Below, piece by piece: positions 6,732 to 11,343 of a stretch of 11,343 nt of DNA. This stretch comes from Chloracidobacterium sp. UBA3360 (lineage in GTDB: Bacteria > Acidobacteriota > Blastocatellia > Pyrinomonadales > Pyrinomonadaceae). Position 1 is the stretch's first letter. Each line of letters opens with the position of its first letter. The DNA lies in assembly GCA_002360555.1 (NCBI GenBank), contig DEQS01000105.1:35151-46493 (forward strand), written 5' to 3'. The notes beneath the pieces were generated by a model. It ran no database searches and was not told the origin of the DNA. It worked only from the letters and a program-made list of their open reading frames with translations. The position numbers were made by a program, and so were the translations under genes.

Positions 6732-7376
6732 ATGCAAAATGCGCAAGATGCTCGCAATGTTCTGAAATTATCTGCCGCCATAATTGTGGCGGCGGCTGGC
6801 GGATATCTTGTGTTCGGCGGTCACAATAAAGTGGAGCGTGTCGACGCGGCGACTGTACGTACCGAAAACGCGGTTATCGTCGACAATCCCAAAAAGGCTC
6901 GTGCCGCGTTTAATGAGGCCGTCAAGGTGTTCTTCTCGGCTCGCTGTATCAATTGCCATCCGGCCGGCGACAACCCGCTCCAGGGAAATGACAGCAAGGC
7001 ACACGAACCCGAGGTCGTCCGCGGCATCGAGGGACGGGGCAACGAGGACATCCAATGCGCGATGTGCCATCTCGAGACTAATACCGTTGGCGAGAATATG
7101 CCGCCCGGCGTACCCGACTGGCACATGCCGCCGACCGCACACAAGATGATATTTCAGGGCCTGACGGCCGCGCAGCTATGCAGTAATTTGAAAGATCCGC
7201 TAAAGAACGGCGGCAAAAAATCGGCAAAGGAAGCCGTCGAACACCTCGCCACCGACCCCAAAGTGCTTTGGGCATGGAATCCCGGCACAAACCGCGCTAT
7301 CCCGCCTATGAGTCACGAAGATTTTCTCAAAAAGATGAACGATTGGGTCGTAAACGGAGCCGCTTGTCCGAAATAG
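6732..7376 (+). CDS. Membrane-anchored di-heme c-type cytochrome
   Basis: 214 residues. One N-terminal hydrophobic segment (about 11-30) anchors or exports the protein, placing the rest in the periplasm. Two haem-attachment motifs follow: CINCH (Cys72, Cys75, His76) and CAMCH (Cys109, Cys112, His113). Downstream, ENMPPGVPDWHMPP supplies Met and His candidates for axial ligands. It resembles small di-haem proteins that I recall being labelled 'isoquinoline 1-oxidoreductase subunit'; nothing here shows molybdenum binding, so that name should not be used. The role is presumably electron transfer with an unknown partner. The frame is open far upstream, but the ATG at 6732 is chosen because it follows the transglycosylase stop by one base (TGATATG) and directly precedes the anchor; AAGGA lies 11 bases upstream. 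Translation is probably coupled to the upstream gene. Confidence 0.88.
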   Translation: MQNAQDARNVLKLSAAIIVAAAGGYLVFGGHNKVERVDAATVRTENAVIVDNPKKARAAFNEAVKVFFSARCINCHPAGDNPLQGNDSKAHEPEVVRGIEGRGNEDIQCAMCHLETNTVGENMPPGVPDWHMPPTAHKMIFQGLTAAQLCSNLKDPLKNGGKKSAKEAVEHLATDPKVLWAWNPGTNRAIPPMSHEDFLKKMNDWVVNGAACPK

Positions 7377-7378
7377 CC

Positions 7379-9655
7379 CTACAAATTCTTCAAAATAAAC
7401 TCCGTCATCATCGTGTACATATGCTTTGCCTGCTGCGGGTTGGTGACACCGTGGCGTTGGGTCGGGTAGTACATCAGCTCAAACTGCTTATCGTTTTTTT
7501 GCAGCTCATAGACAAATTGCGTTGTATTTTGCATGTGGACGTTGTCGTCCATCTGGCCGTGGATGAGCAGCAGTTTGCCCGAGAGATTCCTTGCGGATTT
7601 GACGATCGAGGTGCGGTCATAGCCGTCGCGGTTATTGTCAGGCGTCATCATATAACGCTCGGTGTAGATCGAATCGTACAGCCGCCAATCCGTGCCGGTG
7701 CCGCCGGCGATGCCGATCTTCCACGATTTGCTGTGCGTCATGGCATAGCTTGTCATCGAGCCGCCATAGCTCCAACCGTGCAAACCGATGCGGCTGCCGT
7801 CAACGTAGGGCAGCGATTTGAGATAGTTCAATCCGTCCTCGAGGTCGCGCAGCTCGAGCTCGTACATACGTTTGTAGATCGGCCAGACCGATTCCTCGCC
7901 CTTGCCGCTTGCCGAGCGGTTGTCGCAGACCCAAACGATGTAACCTTTTTGGGCGAGCATCTGGAACCACATACCGCGGTTGCCGCCCCAACGGTTAGCG
8001 ACCGACGGAGCGTGCGGGCCCGAGTATGTAAACTCAAACACCGGATATTTTTTGTTCGGGTCAAAGTTAGGCGGCTTGATCATCATCGCCTCCATCACAA
8101 AACCGTCGCGCGTCGTGACGTTCAAAAACTCCGGCCGCGACAGACGATATTGCGACAGGGCATCGACGCGGTTCTCATTTAGCGTTCGAACAGCAAACCC
8201 ATCAGCTCGGTAAAGTCGCCATTGCGGCGGCGTGCCCGCGTCGCTCCAAGTATCGACAAAGTGAGTGAGCGTTGGGTCAAACGAAGCTGTGTGCCAGCCG
8301 TTGTCCTGCGTCAAACGCTCCGGCTCGCCGCCCGCCAATCGTACGCGATAGACATTTTCCGCGATGTGGCTGTCCTTGGTCGCCGAAAAATACGCCCAGC
8401 CGTTTTTGGCATCGACGCCGTACAGATTGCGGATCTCCCACTTGCCGTTGGTCAACTGGCGGACAAGCCGGCCATCGTTGTCATAAAGATACAGATGCCG
8501 CCAGCCGTTGCGGGCCGATTGCCAGACAAATGTTCCACTTCCCGACCCGGTCGAGACAAACTCAGGGTTGTCGTAAACCTCGACCCAGGCGGGCGTCGTT
8601 TCATCCAGCACATGACGGTATTTACCATCTAATCCGGCGGCGTTGAGGTCGAGTTTGGTCTGTTCTCGATTGAGAGCTTGAAACAGCACATTCCGGCTGT
8701 CCGGTGCCCAAGCAACACGGGCGATGAGCAGATCGTCAGGGCGGTAATTTGTCGTATCGACAAATTTCACCGCATCGCCAAACCTCAGCAGCGTCGGCGG
8801 TATCTTGTCGCCGATCTTTGGTATGCGGCCGGCATTTGGCAAAAATGACGATTTGCCGACCTCGGCGATACCGAGCTTTACGATCGGATTTGGGTCGCCC
8901 GCTTGCGGATAGCTGGTCGTTTCGATCAACTGGTCGTTCGGGATGTCGTTTGCCAGTATAAATTTTGGTACCGGCGTTTCGTCAAGCCTTAGAAACGCGA
9001 TGTAGCGCGAATCCGGCGACCACCAATACCCGCGTTTTTGTCCGCGTCCGTACAACTCCTCTTCGTAGACCCAGTCGAGATAGCCGTTGTAAATGGGTTT
9101 GTCGCCCTCGCGGCCGTCACGCGTAAGCTGCTTTTCACCGCCCTTTGCGACATCGACGACCCACAGATTATTGCCCCGGACAAAACTCACCGTTCGTCCG
9201 TCCGGGCTAAAATCTGCCTCAAGCTCGGCGTCGCGGCTGTTGGTCAGGCGTTTGACGTTGCCACTCGCCACGTCGTAGTACCACAGGTCATTGGCGTTAT
9301 CGATCAGTATCCCGCTCTCGTCCGCGTTAAATTGCAACCCCGGCGAATTTGCCATTGCGGTCGCGTCATCGAGCTTGACCCCGGCGCGCGAAAGCGCCGC
9401 CGCCAACCGCCCGCTGTCGAGATAAGGCACGGCATTGCCCGTCACCGCATCGACCCGCATCAGCCGCCCGTTGATCACCTGCTTAAACGACCGCCCGTCC
9501 TTTGCCCACTGCGCTTGCGTCGGCGTCCCGCTAAACCGCACACGCCGTGCCGGGTCCGGACTAAAAATATCATCCAGCGAGAGCAGCTTGTCCTGCGCAA
9601 ACGCCACAGACGAAAACACAAATAACGCAACAACGAGCCTTTGGATCTTTTTCAT
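7379..9655 (-). CDS. Secreted S9 family peptidase, dipeptidyl peptidase IV type
   Basis: 758 residues. A signal peptide (cleavage after AFA, residue 20) directs export. Residues about 60-500 form the beta-propeller (DPPIV N-terminal domain) with repeated blades such as FSPDGRTVSFVRGNNLWVVD. The motif DWVYEEE, with Glu198-Glu200, corresponds to the Glu pair that holds the substrate's free N-terminus in DPP IV. The alpha/beta-hydrolase domain (about 515-758) has the nucleophile elbow GWSYGG (Ser629), HGQMDDNVH (Asp703) and RHG (His735). Spacing closely follows human DPP IV (630, 708, 740). The enzyme should remove N-terminal dipeptides, or possibly tripeptides, commonly with proline or alanine next to the cut, from peptides in the periplasm or outside. 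No broken or missing motif is seen. It stands alone, with its stop two bases from the stop of the convergent cytochrome gene. Confidence 0.94.
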   Translation of the reverse strand: MKKIQRLVVALFVFSSVAFAQDKLLSLDDIFSPDPARRVRFSGTPTQAQWAKDGRSFKQVINGRLMRVDAVTGNAVPYLDSGRLAAALSRAGVKLDDATAMANSPGLQFNADESGILIDNANDLWYYDVASGNVKRLTNSRDAELEADFSPDGRTVSFVRGNNLWVVDVAKGGEKQLTRDGREGDKPIYNGYLDWVYEEELYGRGQKRGYWWSPDSRYIAFLRLDETPVPKFILANDIPNDQLIETTSYPQAGDPNPIVKLGIAEVGKSSFLPNAGRIPKIGDKIPPTLLRFGDAVKFVDTTNYRPDDLLIARVAWAPDSRNVLFQALNREQTKLDLNAAGLDGKYRHVLDETTPAWVEVYDNPEFVSTGSGSGTFVWQSARNGWRHLYLYDNDGRLVRQLTNGKWEIRNLYGVDAKNGWAYFSATKDSHIAENVYRVRLAGGEPERLTQDNGWHTASFDPTLTHFVDTWSDAGTPPQWRLYRADGFAVRTLNENRVDALSQYRLSRPEFLNVTTRDGFVMEAMMIKPPNFDPNKKYPVFEFTYSGPHAPSVANRWGGNRGMWFQMLAQKGYIVWVCDNRSASGKGEESVWPIYKRMYELELRDLEDGLNYLKSLPYVDGSRIGLHGWSYGGSMTSYAMTHSKSWKIGIAGGTGTDWRLYDSIYTERYMMTPDNNRDGYDRTSIVKSARNLSGKLLLIHGQMDDNVHMQNTTQFVYELQKNDKQFELMYYPTQRHGVTNPQQAKHMYTMMTEFILKNL

Positions 9656-9692
9656 ATATTCAGGTTCAAAAAGAGCGAAGATTATCGAGAAG

Positions 9693-9723
9693 AGTATAAC
9701 CGAAATCGTAGAAATCTCGACAA
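9693..9723 (-). promoter_or_regulatory. Candidate housekeeping promoter of the S9 peptidase gene
   Basis: On the minus strand TTGTCG (9718-9723) and TATACT (9693-9698) are separated by 19 bases, slightly longer than ideal; TTATAC one base earlier gives 18. The start of transcription would fall near 9686, about 30 bases before the ATG. The Shine-Dalgarno sequence of this gene is not obvious. Confidence 0.35.
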
Positions 9724-9895
9724 GCCTTAGGATGTGTCTGATCGTATGAGTAACATTTTTTGCCAGTTTTTAAGGACGGTGGTGCCAAATAAAGTGTCGG
9801 AGCGACGTGTGGACATTTTGGCAAAAGCCGCATTCAGCGTCCGTAACCCACTGTCAAATATACGTTTATCGATATTTTACAACGATATTCATTTC

Positions 9896-9911
9896 TGGCA
9901 CTATGTTTGCT
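9896..9911 (+). promoter_or_regulatory. Sigma-54 (RpoN) promoter of the pilin gene
   Basis: TGGCACTATGTTTGCT matches the sigma-54 consensus TGGCAC-N5-TTGC exactly. The -24 GG is at 9897-9898 and the -12 GC at 9909-9910, with the required 10 bases between them. Transcription would start near 9922, giving a leader of about 55 bases before the pilin ATG. Sigma-54 control with the PilS/PilR two-component system is well established for pilA in Pseudomonas, Myxococcus and Geobacter, which supports the call. Confidence 0.85.
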
Positions 9912-9931
9912 ATTTACTCAGACCGTAAAAT

Positions 9932-9948
9932 GGGCTTAGTTTGAGCCC
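9932..9948 (+). other. Small hairpin in the predicted pilin mRNA leader
   Basis: GGGCTTA-GTT-TGAGCCC folds into a 7-bp stem (one G-U pair) with a 3-base loop. It lies between the predicted sigma-54 start site (about 9922) and the ribosome site (AAGGA at 9961-9965). It might stabilise the transcript's 5' end; it is short and could be chance. Confidence 0.3.
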
Positions 9949-9976
9949 GGTATTCTCAATAAGGACTGGTGTTCAT

Positions 9977-10504
9977 ATGAAAACTCAAAAAGGATTCTCG
10001 CTGATCGAGCTCTTAATCGTCGTGGTGATCATCGGCATAATCGCCGCGATCGCAATCCCTAATCTACTTGCAGCCCGCCGTTCGGCCAACGAAGGCTCTG
10101 CGATCTCAACGCTGCGCACTTATCATGGTGCTCAGATGACCTATCAGGCGTCTATAGGTGCTGGGGATTTTGCCGGAGTTTACGGGGTTTCAAATCCATT
10201 TGTGGTTTTGGCTAGAGCTGGGATCATGGACAAAACCTTTGACGCGGCTAACATAGGCGACGACTCAGTGAAAAGCGGATACATATTTGATGGCTGGATG
10301 CATGCCAGAACTGCCTCAGCTCCGGCACAGTTTAATGGTCATGGCAACCCGACAACAACCAGCGGCGCCACCCAAACCGGATCGAGAACTTTCGGTATTA
10401 TGACAAACGGTGTAATGCTCTCAGCACCTTCAGGAACTGGAGCAGGTTTTAGCAACGCGGGTGCTACCGACACCATCACCGGCTTAACGCCGATGGCTAA
10501 CTGA
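9977..10504 (+). CDS. pilA: Type IV pilin (PilA-like prepilin)
   Basis: 175 residues. A six-residue leader MKTQKG precedes the prepilin peptidase site G6|F7, followed by FSLIE with Glu at mature position 5, and a continuous hydrophobic helix to about residue 30 (LLIVVVIIGIIAAIAIPNLL). The N-terminal helix continues as AARRSANEGSAISTLRTYHGAQMTYQ, typical of acidobacterial and deltaproteobacterial pilins. The globular part ends in a Gly/Ser/Thr-rich tail (about 120-175). It has no cysteine, so the usual C-terminal disulfide loop is absent. The ATG at 9977 is chosen over upstream in-frame starts because it gives the correct leader length and follows AAGGA by 11 bases. A sigma-54 promoter lies upstream and a strong terminator downstream, so it is monocistronic. 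A type II secretion pseudopilin is possible, but sigma-54 control favours a pilus subunit. Confidence 0.88.
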   Translation: MKTQKGFSLIELLIVVVIIGIIAAIAIPNLLAARRSANEGSAISTLRTYHGAQMTYQASIGAGDFAGVYGVSNPFVVLARAGIMDKTFDAANIGDDSVKSGYIFDGWMHARTASAPAQFNGHGNPTTTSGATQTGSRTFGIMTNGVMLSAPSGTGAGFSNAGATDTITGLTPMAN

Positions 10505-10530
10505 TCAACAAACGATTTGAAACAAACTAG

Positions 10531-10567
10531 AAAAGGGACGCGATCTCATCTGATCGCGTCCCTTTTT
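10531..10567. terminator. Strong bidirectional Rho-independent terminator between pilA and xerC
   Basis: A perfect 15-bp inverted repeat (arms 10531-10545 and 10552-10566) with a 6-base loop. The core stem is GGGACGCGATC; four A's lie on the left and five T's (10563-10567) on the right, so it can act on transcripts from both sides. It lies 26 bases after the pilin stop and about 36 bases after the stop of the convergent recombinase gene. Confidence 0.93.
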
Positions 10568-10602
10568 CCGATGGGGTCGAGGCTTATTTTGTTCACACTA
10601 TC

Positions 10603-11343
10603 TCACGCCTTCGGATGAGCCTTATCATAAACCTCGATCATCTTTTCCATCGAGACCTGCGTGTAGATCTGCGTCGTTGAGAGGCGGGCGTGGCCGAGGA
10701 GCTCTTGGATGTCGCGGAGGTCGGCACCGCTGTCGAGTAGGTGCGTGGCAAATGTGTGCCGCAGGCTGTGCGGCGAGATGTCGTGGATGTCGGCACATTG
10801 CCGGATGTATTTGTCGATCATCCGCCCGACGCTGCGTGTGGTCAGGCGTCCGCCGCGTCGATGTAGGAACAGGGCGTTGAGGTCACGCTCGGATTCGGGG
10901 CATTCGTTTAGAAACACGCCGCGGGTCGTTTCGAGATACAGCACCAGAGTCTGTGCCGCCGGTTCGCCAAAGGGCACGATACGCTGCTTTTTCCGCTTGC
11001 CGGTGACACGCACCATCCGTTCGCGAAAATCCACATCCGCAATATTGATCCCGACCAGCTCGCCGACGCGGATGCCCGTCGCGTATAAAAATTCGAGTAT
11101 CGCACGGTCGCGGCGGCCGAGGTCGGTGTTGATGTCGGGCGTCTCGATAAACCGCACCGCGTCCTCCATCGTCAGGTGGTTTGGCAGCTTTCGCTCGATC
11201 TTTGGCGTCGCGACCTGTTTAGCGGGGTTAGATTCGAGCTTGCCTTCGCGGACGAGAAACTGGAAAAAGGTGCGAAGACTCGCGAGCTTTCGCGCAACCG
11301 ATGTTTTCTTATGATCGGCATGCAGCCCCGCCATCCATTCGCG
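10603..11343 (-). CDS. xerC: Tyrosine recombinase XerC-like (N-terminus outside window)
   Basis: 246 residues are visible; the frame stays open to the window edge (REWMAGLHAD...), so the first tens of residues are missing. The end of the SAM-like core-binding domain (SVARKLASLRTFFQFLVREG, then NPAKQV) is followed by the catalytic domain. The catalytic set is present: Arg in TGIRVGEL (codon 11068-11070), Lys in the VTGKRKKQR hairpin, His-x-x-Arg in PHSLRHTFATHLL, His in ELLGHARLSTTQ, and the nucleophile Tyr in QIYTQV (codon 10663-10665). The C-terminus YDKAHPKA resembles E. coli XerC (YDAAHPRA) rather than XerD or phage integrases. The enzyme resolves chromosome dimers at dif together with a partner. 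No dif-like site or attachment repeats were seen nearby. XerD or another Xer paralogue cannot be fully excluded. Confidence 0.88.
   Translation of the reverse strand, partial: REWMAGLHADHKKTSVARKLASLRTFFQFLVREGKLESNPAKQVATPKIERKLPNHLTMEDAVRFIETPDINTDLGRRDRAILEFLYATGIRVGELVGINIADVDFRERMVRVTGKRKKQRIVPFGEPAAQTLVLYLETTRGVFLNECPESERDLNALFLHRRGGRLTTRSVGRMIDKYIRQCADIHDISPHSLRHTFATHLLDSGADLRDIQELLGHARLSTTQIYTQVSMEKMIEVYDKAHPKA

Larger units (their letters stand above)
9656..9976. other. 321-bp divergent regulatory region between peptidase and pilin genes
   Basis: No convincing gene lies here. The left part holds a candidate housekeeping promoter for the peptidase. The right part holds a sigma-54 promoter and a leader hairpin for the pilin. 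In between, the AT-richer stretch 9741-9895 is where enhancer-binding (PilR-like) sites would be expected. It contains a direct repeat CGATATT at 9870-9876 and 9883-9889, with starts 13 bases apart. Confidence 0.6.

Noticed and set aside
9734..9928. Open frame of 64 codons (GTG start; internal GTG at 9782 after AAGGACGG) in the peptidase-pilin intergenic region
   Set aside because: It runs through the sigma-54 promoter, has no recognisable protein features, and its composition is like the AT-richer non-coding DNA around it. The apparent ribosome site makes it not impossible, but support is too thin.
9941..9976. Upstream start of the pilin frame adding 12 residues
   Set aside because: It would place 18 residues before the prepilin cleavage site and would begin inside the leader hairpin; the start at 9977 gives the classic six-residue leader and has AAGGA upstream.
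9977..10504. Conductive pilin working with the di-heme cytochrome in extracellular electron transfer
   Set aside because: The pilin is full length, not the short aromatic-rich type, it lies in a separate transcription unit from the cytochrome, and no multi-haem cytochromes are present.
10603..11343. Tyrosine recombinase as integrase of a mobile element
   Set aside because: The C-terminus and motifs are those of housekeeping Xer proteins. No tRNA gene, attachment repeats or cargo genes are visible, and the terminator hairpin next to it is an ordinary Rho-independent one.
1..11343. CRISPR arrays, insertion sequences, tRNA/rRNA genes, toxin-antitoxin or defence genes
   Set aside because: No spaced repeat arrays, terminal inverted repeats with transposase, RNA gene signatures or defence motifs were seen on reading the window. 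Other long frames overlapping the listed genes are antisense or out-of-frame shadows without domain features.

Overview
The window looks like chromosomal DNA of an Acidobacteriota member, probably class Blastocatellia and possibly near Pyrinomonadaceae. The strongest clue is the 711-residue secreted protein with the VWFA-related domain (TIGR03436-type) that is greatly expanded in that phylum. The pilin, the di-heme cytochrome and the moderately GC-rich composition fit. The placement is from recall of family distributions, not from a search.

Layout. Positions 1-2094 hold a minus-strand operon read right to left: a TetR-type regulator, a periplasmic adaptor (membrane fusion) lipoprotein, and the first 23 codons of an RND efflux pump, which runs off the left edge. 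Upstream of the regulator are a perfect 18-bp palindrome (probable TetR operator) and a second perfect palindrome of the form TGTGA-N6-TCACA, identical to the CRP consensus half-sites. Positions 2194-4329 (minus) encode the secreted VWFA protein. It is divergent from a plus-strand pair (4433-7376): a Slt70-like lytic transglycosylase with TPR-like repeats, then, one base after its stop codon, a membrane-anchored di-heme c-type cytochrome. Tail to tail with the cytochrome, with only two bases between the stop codons, lies a secreted dipeptidyl-peptidase-IV-family S9 peptidase (7379-9655, minus). A 321-bp intergenic region (9656-9976) carries a textbook sigma-54 promoter for a type IV pilin gene (9977-10504). 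A strong bidirectional terminator separates the pilin from a convergent XerC-like tyrosine recombinase (10603-11343, minus), whose N-terminus lies outside the window.

How the genes fit together. Most of the products are cell-envelope or exported: efflux pump, secreted VWFA protein, murein hydrolase, membrane cytochrome, secreted peptidase and pilin. Only the efflux operon and the transglycosylase-cytochrome pair show clear co-transcription. I see no CRISPR array, transposon, tRNA, rRNA or defence system. The families are known ones. The parts most worth a second look are regulatory (TetR operator, CRP-type palindrome, sigma-54 promoter) and the translationally coupled murein hydrolase/cytochrome pair.
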